NCBI RefSeq assembly: GCF_022682495.2
Contig: NC_071398.1
Location: forward strand, 29,019,426 to 29,083,425
Source: Desmodus rotundus
Taxonomy: Eukaryota > Chordata > Mammalia > Chiroptera > Phyllostomidae
Reading direction: 5' to 3'
DNA length: 64,000 nt
Shown here: piece by piece, positions 52,206-63,050 of the stretch
Position numbering within the stretch: position 1 is the first letter of the stretch
Layout: each line of letters opens with the position of its first letter
Position numbers and translations under genes: made by a program
Notes under the pieces: generated by a model
What the model was told of the DNA's origin: nothing
What the model saw: only the letters and a program-made list of their open reading frames with translations
Database searches by the model: none

Positions 52206-54749
52206 TTCAGTCCTTGGGGTTGTGTGGAGGTGCATGAGCAAACACCATTGAGGGAGGGGGATAGAGGTTTCAACAAGAAACCCCTCACCTGATTTCTGCC
52301 AACGGCTTTACGTTTATCTGTTTCACATACTGAAATTCTATATAAGGCTTACTAGGAAGCATTTCTGTTAAATGAACAGACCTGAGAAACCTATACAAAT
52401 GTCTCTAGGTCACACTCCAGTTCTGTGGGACATTCAGCAATATCAGTGTTGGTCTATATGAGCATTATTAGCAAATGACTTGGGGGATGCAGGCATCCCT
52501 TTAGCTTTTCTGATACCAAAGAGTGTGGGATAATAATTTCCATTATGAGCTAAATTGATGCTCTGATTAGGAGGAATGTTGCATTTTTTGAAAAATGCAA
52601 AATAATCTGTAAATATAAAAGCAAATGGTAGTGCCTTGACATCTTATTGTGCTGGGTAAATGAGTTTGAACCATTTTGTATCCACTCCTCTACCATTACT
52701 GTCGCCCCTAGATTTGTTATGTTTTTATTGATGACATTAGTGAATGCTTTCTTTATTCTAGGTTAGGCTTTTTGTTTTTAGAGAAGAAATTTGCATTATG
52801 TCGTGACTGTTCTGGGAGATCAGGAGCTGTTCCATGTGCATCCCCATGAGTAAGTGCTCAGCCTAATGTCCATGTAGCCACTCAGAAAATCTAGTCTCCA
52901 CCGCTCTCCTACATATTAGAGGCTTAATTTATTAGAGGGTAAAATGTGTTTTGGCATAAACTTCTGTTGACTCTGGATATAACTTAGATAGTCCCAACAG
53001 AATTTGGTTATAGTCACTTTAAGGTAACATTAGTCTTTGAGGTTGGAGTATTTGCAATGTGGCACGTGAGAAATCTTTCCAAACAAAATACATGTCCCCA
53101 GTGAGACACTGGGAGCTTTCCTGGACATTTATTTGCTTTGAAAAGGCATGAACAGAAACCAAAGCCTCGTTTGGAGAAGGGGCTCTATGCCAAACACACC
53201 AGATTTCCTATCTGATAGGTGAGGCAGTGGGCTGACTGTAAAGAATGTTAAGACCCCCTAGTTGTGGGTTCCCTGTCCATGGCTTTCCAGTTGAGTGACT
53301 TTAAGCTCTCTGTGCCCGCCCATACTCCTCACTCTTGCCATTTTAGTTAATGCCAGTCTGGTTTCCACCTGCCCACCCCTGTGTTTCTTTGTCTAAGGGC
53401 TTAGTCCAACTATAAGAACTGGCTCTGCCCAGGCATGCAGTAGGCCAGCAGTGTCAGGGAAATAATGCCGCCCAGCCAGTGTCCCCCAGCCAGCGAGGAC
53501 AGGAGTTACTGAGTTAGTAAGTAACTTCTCCAGCTCCCTGTCCCCTGAGGGTAGGAAACTCTGGGGTGCCTGCTCTACTCTGTTCTTCGGGGCTCCCCAG
53601 AGGGACTACGCTCTGGTGGCCCTCAGTGTAGCCCTGCATTGGCTCCTTCTCCTTCCTGTCCCACTACCTCTCTCCACTTCTGGCGTGTCCCAGGATTGCC
53701 TCCTAGACCATCTACTTAAGTGAGAATCATTGCTCCAGACTCTGCTTGGGAGCCCCCTGACCTGAGGCAGGATAAAGTGACCTGACATGAGTTGCTGGCT
53801 TATACCCCAGTCTCTAAACACATGAGTGATTTCTTCCTTCTGTCTCTGGGTAGGTCCAGAAGCCTGTGACATGTCCAGTTCATGGAGGGTGGGGGGCAAA
53901 AAAGTGGCCCCAGCTCCAGGGTGAGAAGGATGTGAAGGCAGGGTGTTAGGAAGCTCCTCAGAGCTCCACCTTGGTTTTATGCATCCATGTCTCCATTGGC
54001 CAGCTCACCCTTAATCCCCTGAAGTCAGTGATGGGTAGGGAGTTCGGGCCACTAGAGGTGTGAACTATGAGGGCAGAGGGCCTGGCAGGGGGAGGGTGGC
54101 TGCAACCCCTGGGAGGCAGCTGGTATGTGATAAAATGTTGCAACAGCAGCAGGAAGGCACAAAGCCAAATTCCAACATTTTCACTCAGGTAGAAGATGTA
54201 GGGATGGGGGAGAGGGCTCTGTAAATGAACCGTCGCTGACTCTATCTCTTTTATCTGTCGCCCGAAATGGTGTTATTTCCTCCCTTGAAAATGTCTTCAA
54301 GCAACGTAGATAAAATGTGAGTGTTATTTATTATATTGCATTCCTTCCCCACTATCATGCCTGCTTGGGCTACTGAGATTCCTTATCAATTAATGCTCTC
54401 TGCACAGGCCTCCCCTTCCTCCCAGTCCACTCCCATGGACCCAAGCCCTGAGATCCTGCCAAAGAGCAGGCTGGGCTGGCCCACAGGGAGCCATATCATA
54501 TACATATGGACACAGATACTTAAAAATAAAACCACTGGCTGGCCTTGGAGCGCCTCCTTGGCTCACAGGAGAAGTGCTAGGTTGGGTGCTGGCATGGGCC
54601 CCTGGCTGCCCAGTCTCCAAGTGCTCAAGGCCTTCCCTGTTATGCTGGGAGTTTCAACCGGAGACCCAAGGAATGCTGGGGAGGTAGAGAAGCTTCTTTG
54701 GGGAGGTGGAGAAGCTTCTTAGAGGAGGCCCCATTTTGCTCGGGGCCTG
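52206..54749. other. Long repeat-poor stretch, no gene recognised
   Basis: Over 2.5 kb with no interspersed repeat that I can name. AT-rich to 53200, then GC-richer. Open frames of 97 codons (53606-53899, -) and 133 codons (54321-54722, +) overlap frames on the other strand and have no domain. AGAAGCTTCTTTGGGGAGG-type words repeat in tandem at about 54688-54723. Confidence 0.45.
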
Positions 54750-55240
54750 GCGGATTAGAGGAATACGTAGAATTTCCAAATTTAGCATTCAGGAATCGCT
54801 TCGTATAAACAAGGGCTGCTTTTGCTGCCGAGATGCGAAGGAGATAATGCCAAAAAAGTCCCCCTTTGCGACTGAATTCTGTGATTCTGCAGCCAACCTC
54901 CAAGTTGACTGGGGGTGCAAGTGAAGGGCCGCTTCCTGCCTGTCCCTCTGCATGGGTGGTCGAGCTTAAAATGAAATATCCAGGCTGACAAATGCTTTTA
55001 CAAAGGCCAGATTATAAACTGTAAACCTACTGTCAGCTGGGCAGAAGAGAAATCTAAATGCCTCTCTACCACTCACAGATTTAGTTTGGCCACAAGACGA
55101 AAGCGCTGCTCCAGTGAGCCGAGCGGCCTGGCCTGGCATTTATAAATTGTTGTCGGAGTTGCAGGGGGCAGGGAGAAGGGGATCGATCAGCCAGGAAGCA
55201 AACAGCCTTCCCCACATCTCAGGAGATCTGGGTATTGTCA
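54750..55240. promoter_or_regulatory. Candidate conserved non-coding element
   Basis: No repeat match. It keeps several CpGs in AT-balanced sequence (ATCGCTTCGTATAAACAAGG, GCCGAGATGCGAAGGAG, AAGACGAAAGCGCTGCTCC, GAGCCGAGCGGCC). It also holds AT words such as AGATTATAAACTGTAAACC and GGCATTTATAAATTGTTG. This texture is common in developmental enhancers. The call rests on texture only. Confidence 0.3.
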
Positions 55241-55934
55241 CATGGACATAGTGCTCCAGAGCAAAGGAAAGCAAAACAGAACTTCTATGGGGACAAAGTT
55301 TAGGATGCATCTATATTTTGGGAGCATTAGGGTTCAAGGAGAGTGTCAAAGGCTGAAGTATTTCAAGGGAAAAACTAGACCAACCTATACACCAGGAAAC
55401 ATATATGATGGGTTGGTCCAGCAGGGGAAATGAGTTTTTGGTGCTGTATGTGTTTGTGGGAATTCAAACCCACATCTTCCTGTTAAAGAGCCAGCCTTTT
55501 CTCCTAGATGTGTGGCAGGCAGGTGGGGAGCAAAGAGCTGGATGGTTCTACAATAAAATGTGTTCACCACCCCAGCTTCGTCACTCAATGCAGAAAGGCA
55601 GCAGAGTCCAGGAAGTGTAGGCTAAGGGAAAGCCTGGGGAGAGAGGGTTTGGGGGAACTCATCCTCCAAAGTGGGGCTCTTCTCCAGGCCACACTCCTCT
55701 CACTGGTCAGCCCATTCCACCCGAGTGGATTGTGTGATCACCTGCCTGAGCCACGTAAAACCACAATGCTCGGGAATGGGTGGCTTGCTCTTTCAGTCAA
55801 AAGCTTTCCATCTGCTTGGACATGGGAGATTCAGGGAGTCAGGGTCCTGTGAGCCAGAAAGAGCCAGGGGAGGTTGGACATGGCATGGGAGTGATCAGAT
55901 CATCCTTATCCATAAGCAAAACCAGAGCAGGAGT
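55241..55934. other. Unassigned unique sequence
   Basis: No repeat or exon is recognised. Overlapping plus frames (55405-55971) are domain-free. Confidence 0.4.
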
Positions 55935-56660
55935 CATTTTTAAATTATTTCATTCAACTAATATTTCCTGAGCACCTGCTCTGTGCCAAGAAGTATTCTA
56001 GAATTTTGGGAAACATGAATGTATGAATAGGCAGAGGCCCCTGTTTTCACGGACCTAACATTCCAGAGAGAGGAGACAGTGGATCGGAAACATAATTAAC
56101 AAGAAAATTGCACAGAGGGAACAGCTGGCACAAAGGCCCTGGGGCAGGACTATGCCTGGAGAAGTGGAGAGGTGGAGAGCAGCGAGGAGTCCAGTGTGGC
56201 TGGAGCAGAGAAGAGAGGGAAGTAGGGGACACAAGGACAGAGGAGTGGAGGAGCGCTGGGGAGGGCAGACGGCTAAGGGCTGTGCTGGGCTATTTGGGAG
56301 CTGCTGGTCTCATGTGGCTCCTAACATTTACATTTATTAAAGTAAAATAAAGCTAGAAGTCAACTCCTCAGCCATACTAGCCACACTTCAAGTGCTCAGT
56401 AGCCCCATGTGGCTGGTGGCTACCACATTGAATAGTACAGATCTAGAACATTCTGTCATGGCAGAAAGTTCTACTGGGCAGTGCTACTCTAGGGCTGTGT
56501 ATGGACTTGTAAACATCATCTAAGAACTGTGGCTTCTACTCCAACAGGCATGGGAAACCATTGGAGGGTTTGAGAAGAGGACCAATGTTTTCAAAGCATC
56601 ACTCTGGCTGCTGTGCTGAGAAAAGGTTCTGGAGAGAAAAGGGAGAGGTTGACCAGCATG
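55935..56660 (-). mobile_element. L2 LINE 3' region (reverse), split by a MER3-like element
   Basis: Left: TTCATTCAACTAATATTTCC, TGAGCACCTGCTCTGTGCCA, TTTTCACGGACCTAACATTC, AAGGCCCTGGGGCAGGACTA. Right of the insertion: AACTGTGGCTTCTACTCCAA, GGGAAACCATTGGAGGGTTT, CAAAGCATCACTCTGGCTGC, TGTGCTGAGAAAAGGTTCTG. This is the reverse L2 order from 3' end into ORF2. Confidence 0.9.
56305..56485. mobile_element. MER3-like hAT-Charlie MITE inside L2
   Basis: CATGTGGCTCCTAACATTTA, CTCCTCAGCCATACTAGCCA, CACTTCAAGTGCTCAGTAGC, CATGTGGCTGGTGGCTACCA, AGATCTAGAACATTCTGTCA, GGCAGAAAGTTCTACTGGGC ends near CAGTGCT. L2 sequence on either side is interrupted exactly by it. Confidence 0.9.
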
Positions 56661-56663
56661 ATG

Positions 56664-56768
56664 CAGAGAGAGAAAGGGACCTGCTCAGGGTCACTCTGCC
56701 CATTATTGGCAGAGCCAGGTCTAGAGTCAGGTCACCTTGCCTCTCAGTCTGGGACTCTGCCCACTGGA
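56664..56768 (-). mobile_element. MIR SINE (reverse)
   Basis: GAGAGAAAGGGACCTGCTCA, GGGTCACTCTGCCCATTATT, GGCAGAGCCAGGTCTAGAGT, CAGGTCACCTTGCCTCTCAG is a reverse MIR. Confidence 0.75.
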
Positions 56769-56796
56769 AAAGGCCTTCATTCTTTATGCATTAAGT

Positions 56797-56935
56797 TATA
56801 GGTGTATGTGTGTGTATATGTATGTGCTTATGATATATAGATATGTACCAATAAATGTGTATCTGTAATGTATACATATGTCTGTATGTATATCCATGCT
56901 GACATGTGTGTGTATATATGTATATATAATTTTTC
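56797..56935. repeat. (TATG/TGTATA)n simple repeat
   Basis: Imperfect alternating purine-pyrimidine sequence such as GTATGTGTGTGTATATGTAT and TGTGTGTATATATGTATATA. Low complexity. Confidence 0.92.
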
Positions 56936-56939
56936 CAAT

Positions 56940-57078
56940 AACCATGTTTTACTTTTTAACAGCTTCATTGAATTATAATTTCCATACCATAAAATCCACC
57001 CAGTTTGAGTGCACAGTTCATTGATCTTTAGCAAACTGGCCGAGCTGTGCAACGGTCAGCCCAATCCAGGCCTATGTG
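56940..57078 (-). mobile_element. L1 3' UTR fragment (reverse)
   Basis: CAGCTTCATTGAATTATAAT, TTCCATACCATAAAATCCAC, CCAGTTTGAGTGCACAGTTC, GCCGAGCTGTGCAACGGTCA matches the L1M 3' UTR order seen at 45320-45430. Confidence 0.87.
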
Positions 57079-57639
57079 TTCTTCGGAGCAGGCTGCAGAT
57101 GAAGGGGTCCACTAGCGTTTTTGGGGTCTGGAAGGGCACCACAGCCTGCCTAAGGTCAGTCCAAGCAGCTGCCCCAGCTGGAAACTGTCCTTCCCTGGGG
57201 GTCATAGAGGCACAAGTGGCTTGTCGTTGAGCACTACTCACACGAAGGACAGGCACATCCTCAGACAGAGACCTTGTAGCAGAGAAGTGTCACATCTGTG
57301 CTTGTCCTCCTGACACCCCCTCTTCCTTCCTCTGGCAGGCGGTTTCTCCCCATCTTTTCTCAGAATCTCTAGGCATCTCACTTTATTCCTGGTTTTTCCA
57401 ACCTTCTGGCCAAAAGTATACACAGAGAAAAATATACAGAGAGGTTAGCTCCTTTTCCCACTGAGCTAATATTTAAGGGAAAGAAGATTAAACAGTCTAG
57501 GGTTGGCTTGTATTACCATGTTGTCCTTTAAAAAGTAAAGAGGTTTAGCAAGAAAAAAATCCAAATAAGAGGGGAAAAGTTCAAAGTTCTTAAAAGAAAT
57601 GATTGTGGTTTATGACCAAGTCATAGAGGAGAATGAATT
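57079..57639. other. Unassigned
   Basis: No repeat that I can name and no exon is recognised. Confidence 0.38.
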
Positions 57640-57885
57640 GAATATCTACTATGTGCAGGTCATTGGGGTTATAGAGATGAGCAAGGTCAAGTCTCTGCCT
57701 TCTAGGTGTTTCTAGTTGGCAAGACAAAGTCATTCATTCATTCATCCATTCACGTATCCATTCATCCATTCATTTATCAAATATTAATTGACCTAGCTTG
57801 TGCCAGGTCTACTCCATAGACATGAATCAGGATCAGTTCTTCTCTTCAAGGTGCCCATAGTCCAGCTGAAAAAAGAGTATGTTTG
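57640..57885 (-). mobile_element. Two adjacent L2 3' ends (reverse) with (CATT)n tail
   Basis: First copy: ATTGAATATCTACTATGTGC, GGTTATAGAGATGAGCAAGG, TCTCTGCCTTCTAGGTGTTT. Then CATTCATTCATTCATCCATT-type repeats at 57731-57776. Then a second copy: TTTATCAAATATTAATTGAC, GCTTGTGCCAGGTCTACTCC, CTTCTCTTCAAGGTGCCCAT. The repeat lies where the second copy's tail should be. Confidence 0.78.
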
Positions 57886-58178
57886 GCCTAGAATTTTCAT
57901 TGATGTTCTGAGTCTTGAGGTCCAGGTTGTTACCTGGATCACTAGACTAGAAGCCATAGTCAAAGGTGAAATGGGAGCTGCCATGTCCAAAAACCTTGCA
58001 GGGAAGGGAGACCTGGGGTGGCAGTCCTGATGGGCTGGTAACCCTCACTCTCCCGCAAGTAGAGTGAGAATCTGGGGAAATAGTTGTCTGATCTTTACAA
58101 AAGTTGAGAGGTGCTGGGCAAATTTATCACTAAATTGCTATTTTCACTGCTACTGTTAAAATTTTGAGATTGAAAAAA
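57886..58178. other. Unassigned
   Basis: No repeat or exon is recognised. Confidence 0.35.
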
Positions 58179-58186
58179 TTAATGGA

Positions 58187-58386
58187 GCTGTCATGGCTCA
58201 GTGGATTGAGCAACAGCCTGCAAAATGAAAGATCTCTGCTTTGATTCCCAGTCAGAGCACATGCCTGGGTTGCGGGCCAGGTCTCTGGCTGAGGGCGTGT
58301 GAGAGGCAACCAATTGATGTTTCTCTGCCTCTCTTCTCCCTCCCTTCCCCTCTCTCTAAAAATGAATAAATAAAACTTTTAAAAAG
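58187..58386 (+). mobile_element. Ves-type bat SINE with target duplication
   Basis: A box TGGCTCAGTGG at 58194-58204, then GGATTGAGCAACAGCCTGCA, ATGCCTGGGTTGCGGGCCAG, GTGTGAGAGGCAACCAATTG, a TCTCTT-rich block and an AAATGAATAAATAAAAC tail. TTAATGGA flanks it on both sides (58179-58186 and 58387-58394). The first few bases of the tRNA-like head are missing or altered relative to the 15.5-kb copy. Confidence 0.96.
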
Positions 58387-58394
58387 TTAATGGA

Positions 58395-58775
58395 ATGTTT
58401 AATTTAATGGAGTATCATATGGCAATAAAAAGGAAATGGAGTAGTTATTCAGGCCACACCAAGGATGAATCTTGAAAACATTGTGGTAAGTGAAAGAAGC
58501 TAGTCACAAAATGCCACATAGGGTATGATTCCATCAATAGGCAAATCCGTAGGAATAGAAAGTAGATTGTCGTGGCCTAGGGTTAGGGGAAATTGGAAGT
58601 GACCGCCAAGGGCATGGGGTTTCTTTCTGAAGTGGTGAAAATGTTCTAAAATTGACTGTGGTGACAGCTGCCCAGATCACTGAATACACTGAAAACCATT
58701 GACTCACATGCTTTCAGTGGGTGGATTGTATGGCATATGAACTATATCTCAATAGAGCCGTTAAAAAATAAATTT
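58395..58775 (+). mobile_element. L1 LINE 3' end, sense
   Basis: GAGTATCATATGGCAATAAA, AAGGATGAATCTTGAAAACA, TAAGTGAAAGAAGCTAGTCA, ATGATTCCATCAATAGGC, TGGTGAAAATGTTCTAAAAT, TGGATTGTATGGCATATGAA, CTATATCTCAATAGAGCCG is the forward L1M 3' end. The SINE at 58187-58386 lies directly upstream. Confidence 0.92.
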
Positions 58776-59371
58776 CCTTGTTTTTCATACTACCTTTACT
58801 TGCTGTATGTTCACTTTGAGAAAATTAAAAACTACAGATAATAAAAAAAAAGAAAAGAAAATAGAAGTCATCACCTCCCACTTAAAAATAAGCCACATGG
58901 GTACTTGGCATGGGCAATTCCAAGTGCCCCTGTTTTGGTGTTTTGGGTTTTTTGTTTTATGTTTTTGTTGTTGATGTTTTTAACAAGTGTGGAATCACAG
59001 AGTAGAGAGTGTTTGTGCCCTGACAAGTCTTTGAAATGTCTGTTTTCTGGAGAGAACAGATCGAATTAGACTGTGGAAACCTGGTAAACATTGCAATTAC
59101 AACCGCGAGCGGTAAAATCGCTGTCGGGAAAGACACTTGTCCAGGGATCTGGAAGTTTCCGTTGGGCGGCTGCTGAATTCAGGTTTCATAAACAGGAGAG
59201 TCACCATGATCATTTCCAGAGCTGAGCATCTGTCCTGCCCAGGGGGCGTCTGGCCAGGCCATGGATAAGCTCTGGTGGAAGACCAGGGGAGGATGGTTCA
59301 AGTCAACCCCAACAGGAAGGGGAACTGTTGAAACTGAGGGGTTTTCACCCTTATCTACTTATTCATTTTTT
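58776..59371. other. AT-rich old repeat scrap, then unique sequence with CpG cluster
   Basis: 58795-58935 resembles the old LINE scrap at 32505. From about 58985 to 59270 the sequence is unique, with seven CpGs at 59104-59167 (AACCGCGAGCGG, ATCGCTGTCGGG, CCGTTGGGCGGC). Confidence 0.4.
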
Positions 59372-59395
59372 TGTCTAGCTTTTAAATTAAAATTA

Positions 59396-59602
59396 TTTTT
59401 ATTTTTTAAAGATTTTATTTATTTTTAGAGAGAGTAGAAGGAAAGGAGAATGAGAGGGAAACATCAGTGTGTGGTTGCCTTGTGCATGCCCCCTACTGGG
59501 GACCTGGCCCATGACCCAGGCATGTGCCCTGACAGGGAATCAAACTTGTGACCCTTCGGTTCACAGGTCCATGCTCAATCCATTGAGCTATACCAGCCAG
59601 GC
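59396..59602 (-). mobile_element. Ves-type bat SINE (reverse) with target duplication
   Basis: Read in reverse: GCCTGGCTGGTATAGCTCAA, TGGATTGAGCATGGACCTGT, GAAGGGTCACAAGTTTGATT, GGCACATGCCTGGGTCATGG, then the CT-rich block and an AAATAAATAAAATCTTT tail. The 12-bp word TGTCTAGCTTTT occurs at 59372-59383 and 59603-59614. The following bases AAATTAAAA also recur with a small shift, so the duplication may be longer. Confidence 0.97.
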
Positions 59603-59619
59603 TGTCTAGCTTTTCTTTT

Positions 59620-60255
59620 AAATTAAAAGAAGTAATTTATGCACAGGGCTGCTAATATCATCATGTACAAAGAAGAGCATATTGTGGAAGAAATTCTTCC
59701 TCTTCTCCAAGATGCTGTATCTCTGCTTGGATCTACCAGCATTGTCAGTTCCTTATGTGATGTGATAATAGGCAGTGTGTGTGCCAGCATGCATCCCGCG
59801 TGCTGGCCTCTCCCCTCATTCCCAACCACACACATGGAAATATACTATTTGCTCTCTTCCCGCTCTGGTCCTTTAATGTAAAAAATACAGAAGATTGTTC
59901 TTTGCCAGTACACACAGATATAGTTTATTCTTTTGATGGCAGTATAGTATACTGCTGTGTGGATATAGCATAATTTATTAAACCAGTCTTCTATTGATGG
60001 ACACAGGTTGTTTTAGTACATTGCTATTACAAATGATGCTACAATGAGCATTTTAAAACCATGTATTTGCTTCTTATGTGAACATAATCATATATTAAAT
60101 TCTCAAGAAATTTAATTACTAGATGATTAAATAATTTATACATTTAAATTTTTGATAGCTCTTTCCAAATTGTATGGTATGTTGCAAAATGCCACCTTCC
60201 AACAGTGTACAAGATAACCTGTCCTCACCTTATTTTGAGTATTTTTTTGGTACCT
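59620..60255 (-). mobile_element. Old L1 LINE 3' part, reverse
   Basis: GATGGCAGTATAGTATACTG, CTGTGTGGATATAGCATAAT, TTCTATTGATGGACACAGGT, ACATTGCTATTACAAATGAT, GCTACAATGAGCATTTTAAA, CTCTTTCCAAATTGTATGGT, CCTTCCAACAGTGTACAAGA is an antisense L1 ORF2 order. The leftmost 250 bp are less certain. Confidence 0.78.
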
Positions 60256-60479
60256 CCTAAAGTGGAACAGGACCCAACGTCCCCCTCCCCTTTCCCAGGT
60301 CCAGAGTGAAGTGAGTTCAAGACCATAGTGTGCATTTACAGCAGCACTCAGCAAGCACGCCCACAGCTGCCCTGTGTTCTGTCTCCACAAGAGCCAGCTG
60401 CTGGGCGTAGGCCGGGTGTAGGGTCTGCTGTAGGTGATGCTAACTCGGTATCCTTCTCCCTCTCTTTCTTTGTTAATGA
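60256..60479. other. Unassigned
   Basis: No repeat or exon is recognised. Confidence 0.35.
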
Positions 60480-60780
60480 AGCCCCCTGAGTTTTAACCAG
60501 GCCCATGGCCACCCAATTATAGCCTCCCTTGAAGCTAGATGTGGCCATGTTGTACCTTGAGGATGTGCATGTAAATAATCACACAACTTCTGCACTTCTA
60601 CTTTTAAGCAAATTGCATTCCTGCCATTTTGTCTCTTTCCCCAGCCACTGGGAGGCAGGAGCCATATGTAGGTGACCCAACAAGATGGGTGGAACCTGGG
60701 TCCCGGGAGGACACAGGAGGCTAGAGGAGGAAGCCTCCCTGTTTCTGCATGGAGGACAGTACAGCTCACCACCTGTCAGG
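60480..60780 (+). mobile_element. Ancient LTR-like repeat, 'family A' copy 4
   Basis: TATAGCCTCCCTTGAAGCTA, GATGTGGCCATGTTGTACCT, AAGATGGGTGGAACCTGGGT is the same core as the copies at 10395, 16985 and 36985, in the same orientation. No coding capacity. Confidence 0.6.
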
Positions 60781-61548
60781 GGTGGCTCAGCTTCAGGAGA
60801 GCCAGGAGAGAGGCCTTGCATAGCAATCGTCATCAGTAAGGAGATTGGAGTAGAATAGAGACGCCCATTTTGCATCCCATGTGGGGCATACCTCTGCAAC
60901 AACACACAGACCTTGCTTGGGATGTGGGCCAGCTGAGGTCTTGGGATTGCAGGTGGCTCCACAAGCCTGTGAGTCTGGCCATTCTCACTAAGGGGGCTGC
61001 CATTGCTTGTGGGGACGTTCAGGCTTCACAGGGATTACCCAATTTGCAGGCCATATAATTTCTTGGTAATTGCAAAGCAGGTTGCAAAGCAGGTTGTAAT
61101 TCTGAGGCCTTGCTGCCTGGTTCCAGCTGCTCCAGGAACAAAATAGCCAACCAACAGCTGGAACAAACACTCATAAAAAGTCACCCAGCTTTTGCCCTCC
61201 ATCTGCTTCCTGGAAAACGTTCACAGCTGGCCCCTCCGCCCACGCAGACCAGCACAGATCTGATCTTTCCCATCACGCTCCTCAGTGGCAAAGCCTCAGT
61301 GTCCTGAGACTTACTAAATCATTCTGGCTGTTGGCTTTGAGAGTTTCTGGAACCCGGCTAAAGTAAAGGGAGCTGAATGCCACGAAAGCAACTTAGCTCT
61401 CTCTTTGCTCTTGTTTCCCACATACTCCTTCGGAGGGGAAAACTTGTCAAGGCATTTAAGTAAATGGGCAGGCCAGTGGGTAAAAAGAAGTCACAATTAG
61501 AAGGCTTAAAGGTGACTGTTACCTGAGACAGATGGGAATTGCAGTAAA
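60781..61548. other. Unassigned unique sequence
   Basis: GCAAAGCAGGTTGCAAAGCA at 61073-61092 is a short tandem duplication. No repeat family or exon is recognised. Confidence 0.4.
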
Positions 61549-62008
61549 AGGGGTGTGCGGAAGGTTGAAAGTGTCCCCTCAAAGTTCAAGTCTATCCAGA
61601 ACCTCAATATATGACTTATTTGGAAATAAGGTCTTTGTGTATATGTTTAAAGTAAGGATTGAGTTAAGAGTGTACTGGACTAGGGTGGGTTCTAAATTCT
61701 GTGGATGCCTTTATAAGAGACAGAAAATGGCCCATAGAGACAGACACAGGGGAGAAGGAGGTGGCATATGGTGGCAGAGACTGGAGTGATGCACATATAA
61801 GCCAAGGAATGCCAAGGGTTGCCAGCAAGTCAAGAAGCTAAGAGAAAGACATGGACCAAATTATTCCCATGAGGCTTCAGGGAGCTCACAGCCCTGCTGG
61901 CTCCTTGATTTCAGACTTCTTGTCTCTCGAGCCATCAAAGAATAAATTTCTCTTGCTTTAAGCCACCCAGTTTGGGACAACTTGTTAGGGCCATCTTGAT
62001 GGATCCAG
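61549..62008 (+). mobile_element. MLT1-type LTR (ERVL-MaLR), sense
   Basis: GGTTGAAAGTGTCCCCTCAA, ATGACTTATTTGGAAATAAG, GTCTTTGTGTATATGTTTAA, GAGTGATGCACATATAAGCC, AAGGAATGCCAAGGGTTGCC, TCTCGAGCCATCAAAGAATA, AAGCCACCCAGTTTGGGAC. Near-complete solitary LTR of an ancient endogenous retroelement, no coding region. Confidence 0.96.
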
Positions 62009-62664
62009 CTCATGCTACACATTTTCATCATCACCTCCTGGGCTTCATCATGGTGAGAGATGGGTTCAAGAAGGTGACTGGAGGAAGGAGACCAGTTAGG
62101 AGAGCACCTTGGAGATATAATGAATGGGCAGGTATTTAGGTGGGAGTGTTAAGCTGACCAGTCAGCTGGAGGACTTGGGGAGAGTTGAGGTCAGCTCCAT
62201 GCTTTCTGTCTTGATGGCAGATTAGACAAAATCTTGGGACATAGAGAAAGAACCCAGAAGGAATAGATTGGAGGGACAAAAAAGATTCAGTTGAAAGTCC
62301 TTTCAGCCCCAGGAAAAGCTAGAGAGACAGACACCTCTTTGGGTGGCTGATGGTTTATAATTCCTCTTCCTTCAGAAGACACCCTGGAACCCAAGGTTGA
62401 GGCCCTGCAACCCTGATGGACCTGCCAGACCCTGATTCCCCCTTCCCATAACTCATTGTCCAGGGGAGATCAGCTGACTCAGGATAAGCCAATCAAAGTC
62501 TCTTTCCTGGGAACTTGAAATTTTGAACTGAGCAGAGCCACTTTAATAGAACATTCCAGAGAGTGAATCCATGAACTCAGTTCTTTGGACACATCCTCTT
62601 TCCCACCTTTCCTGATATTTGGTTGCTTCAACAACTGGATTTCTTCAAATCAGTGCCCCCTGCT
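62009..62664. other. Unassigned; possible reverse L2 at 62085-62245
   Basis: GGAGGAAGGAGACCAGTTAG and GTCAGCTCCATGCTTTCTGT are reminiscent of reverse L2 ORF2, but too diverged to be sure. No gene is seen. Confidence 0.4.
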
Positions 62665-63050
62665 TTATGTATTAGCTGGAGCTGATCAAATGCTATAACC
62701 AACGACCCCAGAAACTTGGGGTGCTTTGCTCCAGGCCAACATTTAGGGGCCAGGCTCTCTGTGTCTTATGGCTCTGGGCCCCCTGGGTCCCTGCAGGAAA
62801 GGGTAGCACATGGGAGGTGTTGATAAGCCAGGTGTGGATGGGGAGCTCATCACTTCTGCTCATATGCACTTGATGCCATCTAACTGCGAGAGATTCTAGA
62901 AAATGTGGTCCAGCCTTATGTCTGGGTAGAAGTGGAAAAAACAGATTATGTCACCCACATGACCCCATCACATCCACCCTAATCTAGTTAGATTGCTCCT
63001 GATACTAGCAACTAAAACATTCTCAACAACCACAGGACTTGGCTACCCAA
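62665..63050. mobile_element. Ancient LTR-like repeat, 'family B' copy 2
   Basis: TATGTATTAGCTGGAGCTGA, ACGACCCCAGAAACTTGGGG, AGCTCATCACTTCTGCTCAT, CTAGAAAATGTGGTCCAGCC, GGGTAGAAGTGGAAAAAACA fits the same old repeat type as 25252-25705. Confidence 0.5.

Noticed and set aside
57731..57776. CRISPR-like regular repeats
   Set aside because: The units are 4-bp CATT-type simple repeats without spacers, at an L2 tail.
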